Part shown: in pieces, positions 10,930 through 24,000 of the stretch
How the letters are laid out: every line of letters starts with the position of its first letter
Position numbering within the stretch: position 1 is the stretch's first letter
Source: Sabethes cyaneus
Lineage: Eukaryota > Arthropoda > Insecta > Diptera > Culicidae
Assembly: GCF_943734655.1 (NCBI RefSeq)
Contig: NC_071354.1
Span: forward strand, 226,728,397-226,792,396
Length of the DNA: 64,000 nucleotides
Direction: 5' to 3'
The notes under the pieces: model-generated
Database searches by the model: none
What the model was told of the DNA's origin: nothing
Seen by the model: the letters and a program-made list of their open reading frames with translations, nothing else
Position numbers and translations under genes: made by a program

Positions 10930-11690
10930 TAAGATGGCAGACCCATCAGCGAGATCTAGGTATAGCGTCCTCGGTAAGGTAGCATACCGAAGCGCTTTTA
11001 TACCTCGACCGACGAAAATGAAAATACGAGACGGAATAATCACGAATATACGGAAATACGAAACGGATAGATCACGGCAAAGAACAAGGAAACGACTAAT
11101 GGATAACAATGAATGGGAATTCGCCAAACTGCCATGCAGGAAGCTCGATGGCCAAAAGATGACAGATGAGAAGAACTGGCGGAAAGGAGCTATTCGCCAG
11201 TAACGACAAATGGAGTTGCTACAAAATGGTGAGAAAAGAAATTTAGCTATATCTGTAATGTGCACAATGATAGTGCTGGCAACCTGCTTACTAACGGTAA
11301 CTCGGCTGAACATCCAAAAGCGGGAAGCGAGCTGCTGCATGAAACAATCTACTGGATCATTGTTAGAATCTGGGAGGAAAAACAAATGCCAGAAGAGTTG
11401 TTGTATGACTTCATTTACCCTATTTTTAAAATAGGACATCGATTCGAGTCTAAAAACCACCGGGGCATAACAATACTCAATTCTACCTATGAGATACTTT
11501 TCTGTATCCTATTCTGTAGAATGAGACCGTTAGCGGAGTCCTTCGTCGATGTTTATCCTGCGATAGTTACTAGACAAGTTCCGGGAGTACAACTTACAAA
11601 CTTATCATCCGCTTGTGGACTTTAAGGCGGCGTATGATTCAGCCAAACGAAATGAACTGTGACAGATAATGCTAGGACTTAGTTTTCCGA
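10930..11690 (+). mobile_element. RTE-like LINE remnant (reverse transcriptase N-terminal part)
   Basis: The frame at 11260-11625 gives ETIYWIIVRIWEEKQMPEE and KNHRGITILNSTYEIL, the start of an RT domain of the same type as the remnants at 33590 and 54215. After 11610, DFKAAYDSAKRNEL is visible only by changing frame. Stops and frameshifts run throughout, so it is dead. Confidence 0.7.
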
Positions 11691-11699
11691 CTAGATACT

Positions 11700-14480
11700 A
11701 GTCAAATCACGCGCCACAAGTCAGAAGAAATAAACCAAAATCACGAAAAATGTAAAAGGCGAGGTAAACTGAGTATCAAATTAAGTAATAAATTCAGTGA
11801 AAGCAGAAACGTCTGGATGAGATTAGTTTTAAATTGAAACAAAACAGTGTTAGAACAGAATTAAAAGCTGAAATAAAATAATCAATGTAAAAAAAGCAAA
11901 AGAATGAAGACAAAACTATATGGTAAACCATATAGCAATAAAATGAGAGAATATTCAAATGCATTAAATATGAATCTAAAGTAGAGATATATTATATGAA
12001 ACGCCTCATAATACGGGTCTACTGCGTGTAACAAAAGTTACACCTTCCCATTCAGTCTGGGCACACCATTCATTACAATTTAGGGTAAACGAACCCCCGC
12101 TCAGAACATCTGATTGTTAGGTTTCTGTTCCAGGGCCTCCAAATCCGCCCCGCGTAACCATCACCGAGTAAAATGAACTCGCACACGCACAGTACACGCA
12201 CCCGCTAGCACCTTCACCTGGCAGCAAGGTTCAAGCGATCGAAAAAATTAAGAACAGGTAGAAATATTAATATTTTATCGGCACATCCGGCCGGCATGTG
12301 AGAATAATGTTTCTCTTCTCTAGCTGTTTTTTTTCTTCTTCTTTTCTTCACAATCTGTAACCTCAAACATTCACTGCTGCTAACATCTCCGCCGGTTCAA
12401 CGAGCCCCCCGAACGGTTAGCAGCATCTGATTTATGCACATATAAGGTCTCGAAGGTAGAGGCCCATTGCTGCAAAATCGTCTCGACATTGCTAATCATC
12501 ATCGTTTGTGCCGCAACTGCATCGCAGGCCGGAGTTGATGGCTGCAGAGCTGCGCTTTAATGCCAGCCAGCTTGTAGCTGCTGGTTGCACCGCGCAACTT
12601 AGCCAATGAACTTTCAAGGGCAAACTCTAATCATGCATCCGCTCCGAATGGGGCTGCCGGTGGTTGTTTGAGTTTCATTTCTATTTACGCCGAAGGTACT
12701 GCTGGCAAGTGCAACTACCTGTTCCGATCCGATGCTACCGTTAGATGGGGAAAATTCACTCCGACGTTCGCATCAAACAGACAATTTGATTTTCAACTCG
12801 ATACCACTCGTTGCGACGGAAAAGCTGATTGACTAGCTAAGGCTGGTGACAATCATTTTCTCGGAAAAAAAGCTTCCACTTGGCAAGCGAAACGCCATCA
12901 TTGGATCACGTCATTGCACTAACCGTAAACTTGTCCTCCCACTTTGCTGCTCTCGTTATCAACCGAAAACCCTTCACCTAGCTCGGGCTGTAAAAAGGGA
13001 AATGCCATCAGACCAGAACGACGAGACTTACTCGCAAAACTCCATAACGAGAACTGAAATGGAAAGTGAATGGCGGGAAAATGCAGAGGAGCAATAAAAA
13101 ACGGGAAAATGCTGTCGGTACCGACATCATGCGCTGCCATCGTTTACTGATGAGCTGCAGCAGCAGCAGCACCGACCGGCAGTCAGTGCCCAAAACTGTG
13201 CCATTTGTCTGCGACTAGGAAAAATTGAAAATTGTCATGCAATCGTTGTCTGGCTGGAAAAAGGAAAACGACAATGGCGAGATCGTCATTGCATTACAAA
13301 TGGCAAATAAAAATGTGGAAACCGAAGAATCATTCTCACCGGGGGCGAAGTGGCGGTGGGGGGTCTCCTCAGCACAATCCCGAATGGAAATGGAATGGAA
13401 AGTATTCTTCACTTTTCCTGTGCCTGTGGTGCCTGGTTCTTACTGTGTGCACACTGTGTTTTAAGTCATCCCAAATATCCGACAGCAATAACCGCGCTAA
13501 CATTTCGATTCTACATAGACGTGTCAGCTTGATGGCAAGTTCAACTGCATCATTCGGCTGATTGCCCACTTTTGAAATATCGTCTAAAAACAGTTCGCTG
13601 AAGCGATAAATTAGAATAACTTTACGACCGATAAAATGCGTCCATTAGTTTTGACAGGATGTACGGGAACGATGAATAACCGAACTGTCGCCGTTGATTT
13701 GCCTCAGTTTCTTCATTTGGTATTTAGGAACATGTTCGTAAAATTTACTCAAAAGTGACACTGCGTGGCGTGCTCTCAATTGCAATCGGAATTTACGATC
13801 TCGCGGAAGAAAGAAACAAAGTCTAGGTCCTAGGCAGATAGTATAGTAACAAGTGTGCGCCCGCCCCGGGGTGCATAAATTCAGCAGACTTTTGTGACCG
13901 TTAAAGCGGAAACTTCTACAACTATTTTGACTGATATATTTATTTGATTTCCTCGGCTGCTGGCTGTACCCCTGCGCGTTGTTCGTGGCAGTGGCAATGA
14001 CAGTGACAGTGTGGCCCAGCGTTGATGCTGACAAGCAGGCAGGCAGGCAGGACAGGATCGTTCGGCGGTGGGTTGGTTCGGTGTGGCTCATAAAGTTTAC
14101 GGCTTTCGTCTGCTCCTTGTCACTGGTGTTCCACTTTTCCCGTGATATTAGATTTTATTGTTAGGTTTCTCCTGCAATCGTTGGGCTTGCACCGGACCGC
14201 ATCGCATCGTAGACGGTGCGGTCCTTTAAATGATAGAGTGAGTAAGCGATGACAATGATGCCGATGCATGATGAAATAAAGACAGAGATCCGCTTGTTGA
14301 TGCATGAGCGTGACGATGCGGATGGCTCCAGAGCACAGCACCGTGGTATTTTCGCCTGTACCAAGCTTCTTCGTGTTTCGCAAAACGATGGCACGTGATA
14401 ATTGGACAAGAATTTGACTGCAATTTCTATAACTCGCCTGCGATGTGCATAATTTGAGCTGGAACAATTGATGTTGGCCA
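11700..14480. other. Non-repetitive stretch without a recognised gene
   Basis: About 2.8 kb, AT-rich to 12000 and then of mixed composition with short CAG and CAGG runs (13150, 14036). Several 60-150 codon frames overlap on both strands, none with a recognisable domain or consistent start. The lack of minisatellite decay from 12080 onward is unusual for this window and could mean regulatory or intronic sequence of a gene outside it. Confidence 0.35.
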
Positions 14481-14739
14481 AGATAAAGTTAATTTATTCT
14501 GAAGTAAATAGGAAAGGTTGGATTTTGATGCTACTTATAACAGACACAAGTACATCAAATTCCCAATATAAATTACTATATGTAGATGCAGTCAATTTAA
14601 TTCTTCTACTATGGAAATATTTCTTATGTTTGAAAGGTTGTTTTGCAAGGGAAGATTTTTCCTCGAAGAGTGGAAACCGTGTATTTGGCCTTTGATAAAC
14701 TTAATGAAAGCAAATTTGCATTGCCATAAGTAGGTACCA

Positions 14740-15110
14740 GCAAATCGACATTTATGAATAATACAATAGATAATACATCATGATTTGGGTAAAATGATAC
14801 TGTATCATCAGCAAATAAATAAAAAATTCCTTTAGCAAGTTTCCAATATCGTTCATATAGAAAAGAAATAATAGTAGTCCAATTTTACTGCTTTGTGGAA
14901 CTCCAATGCTTCTAGGCCTAGGAAATTGTTGCATTGCTCAAATTTGCAACGAAACAATATTGCAAACGATGCAAATGAATGAAAAACCCCGTATTGCATA
15001 GCTTTCTAGTTTTTGCAAGAGAATGTCGTGAGTTAGGGTATAGATGTTCGACGATACTTTTAATGTCCAATTTTGTTAAATAAAAAGTCAACAAGCTCAC
15101 CTATCGCCGA
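14740..15110 (-). mobile_element. LINE reverse transcriptase remnant
   Basis: The minus frame at 14752-14934 reads IGVPQSSKIGLLLFLFYMND, a decayed version of the RT motif GVPQGSxLGPLLF. Upstream minus-strand sequence continues to about 15100 with stops. Probably Jockey or CR1 type; too decayed to place further. Confidence 0.6.
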
Positions 15111-15149
15111 AGAGGGAATGCCGCGTTGAAAAATTTATATAAAACATTG

Positions 15150-16525
15150 AACCTTTTTTTTCTCTTCTCCAGGCCCGTTTTCCACTTCAGTCGGTTCCAC
15201 TGTGTATTCCGTTTTTGGTACTTTTCTGTACCGTTTTCTTGGTATTAGTTTCCAATTTTCTTCTTTTCCTTCCGTTTTTCCTCTTGTTTTTCTTTTTTTC
15301 TGCCCTGTATTTTCTGTTTCATTGTTCCATTTTACTTTATTTATAGCCCCGTTTTATCTTGTTTTCAGTATTGTCTCTCCTTTTGTATTTCACTAATTTT
15401 TTTGTAATTTTCTTTCCCGTTTTCCATCTTTTCTCTTCTCTTTTTCCTTTTTTCGTATCCAGTTCTCATCTTTTTGACTTTATTTTAATATTCTCTCCTT
15501 TTTCGTCTGTACAATCAATTATTCTTTTTTCAATCTGTTCCTCGTTTTCAATCTGTTATTCTTTTTTAACACGTTTATTCAGTTAACTTTTATCCCTCTG
15601 CTCGCTGAGTTTTCTTTTTCTTCGGTTTTTCGTCGTTTGCTCTTACGTTTCAACTTCTTCTTTGATTCGTTTTCCCTGTTTTTCGTTTTTTCTGTTTCTG
15701 TTCCGTTTTCCCATTTCATTTCCTTTTCCCATTTCATTTCCTTTTCCCATTCCCTATCACATTTTACTCTTTTTATATCCCGTTTGACTTCTTTTCCCGT
15801 TTGCCTGATTTCCTCTCTCGATTTCATCTTTGCTCTTCTTCATTTCCCTTTTGGTTACTTTTTCTTACTGTTCCGTTTTGCCTTTCTTGTCATGTCTTCC
15901 CTTTCTTCTTCTCCGTTTTTCTACCATCACATTTTGTTGCTTTATCTGTTTCGTCTTTCTTCTATTTGTCTCGCTTTGCTTACTTTAATCTTTCATTTTT
16001 CCTTTTCTGCCTGCGTTTTCCTCTTTCCTTCTCGCCCTTTTGAGACTTGATTTTCTTTTGTTTTTCCTCTTTTCGGTTCTATTTTTGGTCTTTGTTCTTC
16101 CGTTTTTCTTCATTTTCAGACCCGTTTTACCTCTTTTCCTGTCTTGTTTACTGTTTTCTGACCCGTTAACTCTTTACTATTTTACGCCTGTTTCGTTCTT
16201 TCTCTTAGGATACCTGCTTTCTGCTACGATCTTTTTTTCCTTCTCGTTTCATCCCATTTGCTCTTCCTCCGTTCCCATCCCGGCTTTTCTACTTTCTTGT
16301 TCTGTTTTTTATACTTTTATGTCCATTTTGCGCTCATTTTCTTTCTCGTTATCCTCGTTTTCAATATCGCTTTTCATTAATTTATCTCATTTTTCTTTTT
16401 TTGTTCCTCTCCTCTGTTTTTGGTCCGTTCAGTCCCCCTGTTTTGCCTCGCTTTCCATTTTTTCTCCTGTTTACTTCTTTTTCACTTTCTCTCTTTATAC
16501 GTCCCGTTTTCTGTTCTTGGGTATG
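15150..16525. repeat. Pyrimidine-rich degenerate minisatellite
   Basis: The plus strand is almost all C and T, with recurring words such as CCGTTTTCC, CCCATTTCATTTCC and TTTTTCTG. Long plus-strand frames (for example 16040-16777) are Phe/Ser/Leu-rich by composition and are not genes. Similar DNA occurs at 47400-48310 and 54955-55205. Confidence 0.85.
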
Positions 16526-16528
16526 AAT

Positions 16529-16625
16529 TTGGGAAGGCAACTAGGAAAAAGCGCCCGACATAACACTAGCCATCCCAAGCCCCTATTTAGCACCTCCACG
16601 TGGCCATACCTGGAAATACTTTTTA
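16529..16625 (+). repeat. Dispersed repeat R, copy 2 (fragment)
   Basis: Shares AAAAAGCGCCC, AGCCATCCCAAGCCCCT and CATACCTGGAAATA-like words, in order, with 61128-61215. It lacks the part that copy 1 carries. Confidence 0.7.
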
Positions 16626-16789
16626 AACTGATTATTTTAGAGGGAGAGTTCGTCGACTGTAAATTGTTATTCTTTGACGGTTTTGCGGCTTTTCAGTCAG
16701 TCAGTCAGTTCGGTGATTTATTACACCTTTTTCTAAGGATTCTGGAATTGTACAATGATTTTAGGTGGTTTTTCTAGCTGTAAAGTTGA

Positions 16790-17100
16790 AATTGATCTTG
16801 AAATTAGACGCAGCGTAATGGAAATGAAATTACACTTGAAATTGAACCTATAACAGTAATTGCAATTGGACTGGAAGTTGGATATCAATTGCAACTAGTT
16901 TTGAAACTGGACTAGAAATTAGTTTTAAAAGAGGCGAACCAGCCGCAGCTGAAAACTTCTCAAATATGGAATAAAAGCTTGAATTAGGCTTGAAACTTAA
17001 AATTAAATCACTAACTGGACTTGAAACTAGAACTGTTTTTATTGTTTTAGTTTAAAATTTGTGGCAAATTAAATTATAAACTGCGACTTCATTTATTTAT
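16790..17100. repeat. Degenerate short-period repeat with retroposed piece
   Basis: Loose repeats of the type GAAATTGGACTTGAAA fill this stretch. At 16930-16978, AGAGGCGAACCAGCCGCAG matches the retroposed sequence seen at 8622. Confidence 0.55.
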
Positions 17101-20100
17101 CTTCACCACATTTTCACATGGTCCGATTTTTATGCAAGTTTGGGCCAATTTTCGTCCACTTGTAGTCCAACTTAGGTCCAATTGTGGTTCAATATTGGAA
17201 CTGGCGCTGAAACGGCGCCACTACTGACACGAGGTCTTCAAATGTTGAAAATTTAGCGCTTAATTGGTTGAAAATGGTTAAAAAATAAGAATTACGCTTT
17301 TGATACCTCGAAATAGTGGACCCCTCGTTCGTTAAGGGGCCTAACAGTTTCAAAAAAGGGTTGAATTTTGAGCAAACCTTGCACTTTAACCGCCATTGCA
17401 TACCTTACTTTTATGACCTTATTTTATGAATGTTTCGTATAGGTTGGGGGGCTCATGGTGAAAACGGCCATTTTTTGATAAAATCCAAGATGGCCGCCAA
17501 AATTTTTTTTACTCCATTTGAAAATCCTGTTCTTCTTCTTTACAGAACCGGGGCATTTGTTAGTTGTTTCATGGGAAATTTATGAAATATCACATGATAT
17601 AGATCCCCAGGTTCGCTCAAAATTCAACTCTTTTTGAAACTGTTAGGCCCCTTGGCGAACGAGGGGTCCACTATTACGAGGTATCAAAAGTGTAATTCTC
17701 ATTTTTTAACCATTTTCAACCAATTAAGCGCAAAATTTTCAACATTTGAAGACCTCGTGTCAGTAGTAGCCCCGTTTCAGCGAGAATTACTCTTTGGTCT
17801 ATTTTTTCCATTTTTGGTCTAATTTTGATCCAATTTTGATGCCATCTAAATTTTAGGATGGTTTAATTTTAGCCAACTTGATTCTAATTTTTGTCCAATG
17901 TGGTCTGATTTTGATGCAAATTTGGTGCAAATTTAGTCCAATTTCAACCAAACTGTGGTCCGACTGTTGTCACAAGTCCAATTTTGGTCCAATTTAAGTC
18001 TAATTTGCGCCAACCATGATCCAATTTTGATCACACTTTGGTTCAACTTTGATCCAAATTTAGTCTACTTGTGGTTCAGTTTGGGTTCACTTTTCGTATA
18101 AATTTGGTTCACAGTTCAGAATTTTGATCCCATTTTGGTGCTATTTTGATCCAAGTTTTAATATCCGTCTGATTATGCTCAACTTTGGTCCATTTTGAAC
18201 AAATTTTGATCCAATTCAAGTTCAAGTTTAGGTTACATTTTAGTCTAATTTTGCTCCAACTTCGGTCTAATTTTGATCCATTGTGAATTCAATTTTGGTT
18301 CAATTTTGATCTAGTTTTTGGTTATATTGTGGTGCAATTTTGGATACAATTTTGATTTAACTTTAGTCCAACTTTGGCCCAAGTTCGATAAAATTTTGGT
18401 GGCATTTTCTTTCAAAGTTGATTCAACTTTAATACTTTAATTTGGTCCAAGTTTGATCAAATATAATTTCAATTTTGGTCCACTTGTAGTATAGTTTTGG
18501 TTCAACTTTGGTTCAATTTTAGAATATTTGTGAGTTCACTTTTCGTCCAAATTTGGTTCAATGTCAGTCGAATCTCGGCCTATTTCGGTAATATTTTGAT
18601 CCATTTTTGGTTGGATTTATGTCCAATATCAATCCGTCTTAGTATGGTTCAACTTTGGTCCAATTTTTATAAAATTTTGATTCAATTTTGCTTTGTTTTT
18701 AATTCATTTCTGTTCTAATTTAGGGTAAATTTTACCCTAATTTTGCTCCAACTTCGGTCTTATTCTGATCTATTTTGAATTCAATTTTGGTTCAATTTTG
18801 ATCCAGTTTTAGTTTGATTGTGGTGCAATTTTGGGTATAATTTTCAATTTTGACCTAACTTTAGTCCAACCCAAGTTCGATCTAATCGTGGTGTAATTCC
18901 GTTTAATGTTCGCTCAACATTAATGCAATTTGATCCAAGCTTGGTATAATTTTGGTCAAGTATAAGGTCAATTTTGGACCACTTGTAGCCCACTTTTTGG
19001 TACAACTTTGGTCCAATTGTGGTCGAAATATTGATCCAATGTTTTCCATTTTTTGATCATTGTGATTCAATTTTAATCCAATTTTGTTTTAATTTTTGTC
19101 CAATTTGGTTCGATTTTGATGCAAATTTGGTGCAATTTTGGTGCAAATTTTGGACCAATTTCATTCAACTTTTCAAATTTCAATCAAACTGGTTCAACTG
19201 TGGTCACAGGTGGGCCTTATTTTGGTACAATTTGAGTCCAATTTGATCCAAAAACGATCAAATTTTTATCAGACTTTGGTCCAAGTTTGGTAAAATTTCA
19301 GTGATATTGTGAATTTGTGATTTAGGTTGGGTCCACTTTTTTTCAAATTTGGTTCACTGTTAGTCGGAGTTTGACCTTATTTCGGTGAAATTTTGATCCA
19401 TTTTTTGTTTGGTTGGTTTGGTGGATATCCGTCTAATTAAGGTTCAACTTTAGTTTAGTAATTTGATTAAATTTTGATACAATTTTGCTCCGTTTTTAAT
19501 TCATTTGTTTTAATTTAGCTTAAATTTTTGTAAAATTTAGCACTAACTTCTGTCTAATTTTGATCTATTTGGCATTCATTTTTGGTTCGATTTAGATCCA
19601 GTTTTTGGATATATTGTGATTCAATTTGGTTATATTGGGTACAATTTTCAATTTGGATCTAACTTTAGTCCAACTTTTGCCCAGGGTTTGATCCAGTTTT
19701 AGTACCATCTTCGCTCAATGTTGGTTCAACTTTAACACAATTTCGTCCAAGTTTGGTCTAATTTTGATCAAGTATAAGTTTGGTTAAGTATAAGTTCAAT
19801 TGTCATCCCTTTTTAGTCCAATTTGGGTTCAATTTTTGTCCAATTTTGGTCCAATATTGATCCATTTTTTTCATTTACGGTCTAATTTTGGTCCAATTTT
19901 GATCCTATTTCAATTTTATCGTAGTTTAATTTTGGTCCAATTTTGTTTTTACAATTTGGTCCGATTTTGTTGCAAATTTGGTCCAGCTTTGGTGCACATT
20001 TAGTACATGTTTGAATCCTGTTTCAATCAAACTATGGTCCAATTGTGATCACAAGTGGGTCTAATTTTGGTCCAATTTGAGTTTAATTTGATCCAACTGT

Positions 20101-20870
20101 GAACTGTTATGAATTTTTCACACTTGGGTCCAAGTTTCGTTCAATTTTGTTCCAATTTTAGTGGTTAAGTTTAGGTCTAGTGGTCCAAATTCGCTTCAGT
20201 GTCGGTCAGATTTCGGTCCCATTTCGGTGATATTTTGATCCATTTTTGGTTTGGTTTTAGTGCAATATCGGACTGATAATGGTTCAACTATAGTCAATTT
20301 TTGATAAAATTTAGATCCAATTTTACTCCGTTTATAATTAATTTCTGTTACAATTTGGTTAAATTGTAGTCTAATCCTGCTTTGACTTCAGTCTAATTTT
20401 GATCTATTTTGGGTTCAATTTTGATTTAATTAGGGTTAAATTTTGGTTCCAATTTGATTTTGGTCCAACTTTAGTCCAACTTTGGCCCAACTTCGATCGT
20501 ATTTTGGTGCTATTAGTCTACCTAAGCTGAGTTCGACCGTACTTTGTTGCAATTTTCATTCAATATTGTTTCAACTTTTGAACAGTTTTGGTCTAGTTTT
20601 GGTCAAATTTTAATCTAATTTTGGTCAAATTTAGGTACAATTTTGGTCCAACTGAAGTCCAATTTTTAACGAATTTTGTTCTCATTTTGATATAATTTTA
20701 AATTAGTTTAAGTCCAACTTTAGTGCAATTTTGGTTTAATTTTGGCCCTATTTCGCAAGAATTACGGTCTGATTTCGCCCACTTTATTCTAATTTGGCCC
20801 AGTTTTGGTCCAGGTTGACCCAATGTTGGTCCAGCTTTGGTCCAATTTTCCAATAACACTTTCGAGGAAA
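17100..20870. repeat. Large degenerate 12-bp minisatellite
   Basis: About 3.8 kb of loose repeats of AATTTTGGTCCA and close variants (TTTGATCCAATT, TTTAGTCCAACT). No gene is present. A foldback element interrupts it at 17205-17782. Confidence 0.9.
17205..17782. mobile_element. Foldback element with arms of about 170 bp
   Basis: The left arm starts CGCTGAAACGGCGCCACTAC and runs to about 17378. The right arm is its reverse complement ending at 17782, with few mismatches over about 170 bp and a central spacer of about 230 bp. The spacer holds the palindrome-like AAGATGGCCGCCAAAA. No clear target duplication was seen. It sits within the 12-bp array. Confidence 0.85.
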
Positions 20871-20872
20871 AT

Positions 20873-20980
20873 CCCAAGTAACAATGAGGGTTTTGTAACA
20901 CTCTTATGATGGTTTTCATGGCCAAAATTGGCCAGAAATACCACCATAAGAGTGCAATACAACTTCAATTATTGCTTGGG
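20873..20980. mobile_element. Palindromic MITE, CCCAAGTAAC family, copy 2
   Basis: The ends CCCAAGTAACA and TATTGCTTGGG are flanked by AT on each side. The element is 108 bp, the same length as copy 1 at 2202-2309. Confidence 0.8.
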
Positions 20981-20984
20981 ATGT

Positions 20985-21245
20985 CACACGAGGAAAAAGG
21001 GAGGGGCGTCATTAGCGTTATGACAGCACAATCTCACAAACGAGCATTATAAAAATAACCTTAGGTATTTGATGTTAGCATGTTTTGTGCCTTCTCTGTC
21101 TATAACTGTCTATAATTTTATGCTTAACACAAATACTACATTGCGTTATTGTGAACTAATTGTTTGGCCCAATCAACCGATTAAATCCATCAAAATAATG
21201 TCCTGCTCCTGATTAATTCACCATTCCTATTTGAATCAGAGGGTT
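20985..21245. other. Unassigned stretch
   Basis: Nothing recognised. Confidence 0.4.
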
Positions 21246-21249
21246 ATCT

Positions 21250-21800
21250 GATCGCTGATTTAATAAAGGCTGTGGTCAGTGATCCTCGCCTGACCGTCAA
21301 GGACCTTATAAACTTTGGGATTGGCCGAATCAAGAATTGCGCTGTCTCGCCACCAAAGATACTAAACAGTAAACTATTTCCTCAAATATCGCCTGACAAC
21401 TGGTAGCAAAGTGTATACCCAATATCGGGTTTATTTCGTCGGATCTGAGTCTGCCTGACGGCTTTTTGTGACGCGGGTTATGGACTGCCTTAATTGCAAG
21501 CAGTGGTCGACCCACATCGACCTACTACTGTTGCAATTAGGCAAAGTGCGATAAGTGCGGAAAGAATCATGCAGATAACAACTGCGAAAATAAAGCTGAA
21601 GAGGGTCTCTATTATACGGAAACTCCGCATGAGCTTTCAATATGCTTCGCATACAATTACGCGGCAATAGAATCAAGTGAAGCAAAAGGAAGGACAGATG
21701 CTTAAAAAGGCCGCTCCTTCCAGTGCACTGCAGTGTCCCAATAGATTCGAACACCTATGAGGTTTTGTTAGCTGACAAATCAGCAACTCGAAGAAGAAAA
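21250..21800 (+). mobile_element. Jockey-type gag (ORF1) remnant
   Basis: Pieces in different plus-strand frames resemble the zinc-knuckle end of a LINE gag protein. MDCLNCKQWSTH is visible at 21480-21515, and CDKCGKNHADNNCE-like spacing appears at 21557-21592 after a frame change. Many stops are present. No RT follows it here. Confidence 0.5.
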
Positions 21801-22590
21801 TTTTCTTACATTTTCATAAAAAAATGTTTTGTTTCGCTGTGCTTGGTTCATGAGATATGGATTCTTGAGGTATTGCATGGGTTTATTCTCAAGCCTTTGC
21901 ATAAAACTTTAAAACACTAGGGCAATATTACAACATAGATCACACATATGGTAAAATATTTGACATACTCTATGGCGGTTTCTAACTATACAAACGACAT
22001 TAGTAAGGTACCCCAAGGAAATACTTTGTGCTCGCTTTTTTTATAATATACCTGTTATACACGACACAAGTTTCGTGATTCTATACCATTCTTGAAAGTA
22101 ATTACCAACAGTATGGATAACATCGATAATTCGAATCCATGTTACATCCGATTATTCAAAAAGTTTGGTCCTTTTATAGAAAGGAAAGTAAATTTTGAAG
22201 AAGAATTTGAATTTGAATTTTGGGTAAGATGTATCCGGGAATGTAAGTTGTGTGTGGATTTGTGTCTGCAGATCCAAAAGTATTAATAGATAGTGTGGAT
22301 TTTAGCATAATTTCAATTCTAGCATATAGGTAAATTAATCCTTACAGATTTAAATATATTTTTTATTGCGGCCTAAAGAGTTTTATTACCATGACCTGCA
22401 TAAACGAAACCACTTAATAGTGATCAAGCGAAATCGGTTTTTAATCAGAACATTCCTTTCCGCTTCCTTCCAATTGGTTCGATTTCGGTCATCAACACGA
22501 AATTACCTGCAACGAGAGAAATAAAAATAACGAAGTCAATAAACTAGCCAACTACAAATCAGTACGAAACGCATAAATTTAAATCGCATC
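21800..22590. other. Unassigned AT-rich stretch
   Basis: No recognised feature; small frames only. Confidence 0.4.
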
Positions 22591-24000
22591 GCTAACTAGA
22601 TAAATTGTAATCGTAATGCCATTTTTACGCCTCATTGCCCGTAATGTCGGAGCAACGCAACCGCGCGTGTAAGCTCGCAGTTTTCAATTCACCGTGGCAC
22701 CGGATCAATCACGCATGTCTGCCCAGGTTGGCTTGGAGCCAAAGGAATAAAAAACAACCATCAGCCAGATTTCCCCTATTTCATACCTACTAGTATGTAG
22801 GTACCTCCACAGTTTATTCATTGCCCGCGTTTAACCGACATTGTATCATTTAATTAAAAAGTCATTTATTCGGGCTCGAGTCATAATCGCACCGGACAGG
22901 CCCACTGATCGATGATTAGCAGCGAATGAGCTTTTTTCTCCATAGGTTGCCAGTGGAGTGCGAGTCCACGCTCTGTCAGCTTTAAGCCTGGAGTTGCCGT
23001 TGTTTATGAAGTAAAAATGTTAAATAAATAAGAGCATACACGCACAATTGCCTCTCCGCCCCGGTGGGTGCGCGCGGGTGGACGACGGACTGACGGACCG
23101 ACGACCGTTTGCAGCAGCAAGCCAGAATTTGCATGTTTTGTGGTTGGTTGCTATTCCGATGGAGACGAATGGTAACGCAAAGTTTGTGTTCATTCGATAT
23201 CAGGCAGGGGACAGCAGCGCTTGTTTGACATTAGTTTGCAGGCAAGGGCCGTTCGTCTGAGATCCGAGTCGTAACTTCATGATGTCAGGTCAGCCCTTCG
23301 ACCGGAGATATCCTTCAACGGCAATCGGGGTGAGTCTGAGTGAGTACCAAGCCGGGTTTTGTCACAGCCAGCCGGGTCAAGTGGCTAACACGCTGTGAGT
23401 TGCGGTTGATTGAGGTAATCTTTTCAGCTTGGTCAATTAGAATTTTTGCGTTTGAAGCCGCACGACCAGCTCTAGGAATGCGTGCGTGGTGTGTTGGTTG
23501 GATTGGAGCGTTTTGGTTCGGTTCCGAATCGAGGCTTCAGGCAGGAGCAGTGCAGTCTCGTGTCCGTGTGCTGCTCAGCTCAGCTCAGCTCAGCTCATGA
23601 TGTTAGGCTCCCGTCAAAGCGGATAATTTATGCTTTAGAATGGCTTTTGACATTGAACAGACTCGACTCGGAATATGCGGTGTCGCTGGCTGGATGGATG
23701 GAGCGACCCGGCGCGGCTACATAATTATTCTTGGTTGCGTTTCAGTGGCCGAGAAAGATCTGCAGTGATACGGGATTTAGATCGCGATTTAGCCTGCACG
23801 GGCAAATCGGAAACGGACGTGAGTGATTAGCCAGCCGTAAAACTGACGGTTTCAAGGGGTTAACGAGATATGAATGGAGAGTGGCTAAATGGAGTAAGTA
23901 TCGGAGCGATTTGTCAATTCTTAGTAAGCTATTATTATAGAAGCGAAACAACAAAGTGCTCGATTGCACCATTTCGAGGGGCTTGGTTTGAAATATCCGG
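22590..24000. other. Non-repetitive, GC-richer island
   Basis: This block is free of the window's repeats apart from a CAGCT pentamer run at 23573-23596. Overlapping frames occur but no domain was recognised. CAATCGGGGTGAGTCTG at about 23321-23337 resembles an exon end with a splice donor, and AATCTTTTCAG at about 23418-23428 an acceptor. It could be a promoter or first-exon region of a gene beyond the window; nothing proves this. Confidence 0.35.

Noticed and set aside
16040..16777. 245-codon Phe/Ser/Leu-rich frame resembling a membrane protein
   Set aside because: The hydrophobicity comes from pyrimidine-rich repeat DNA; the frame has no family resemblance and similar tracts give similar frames.
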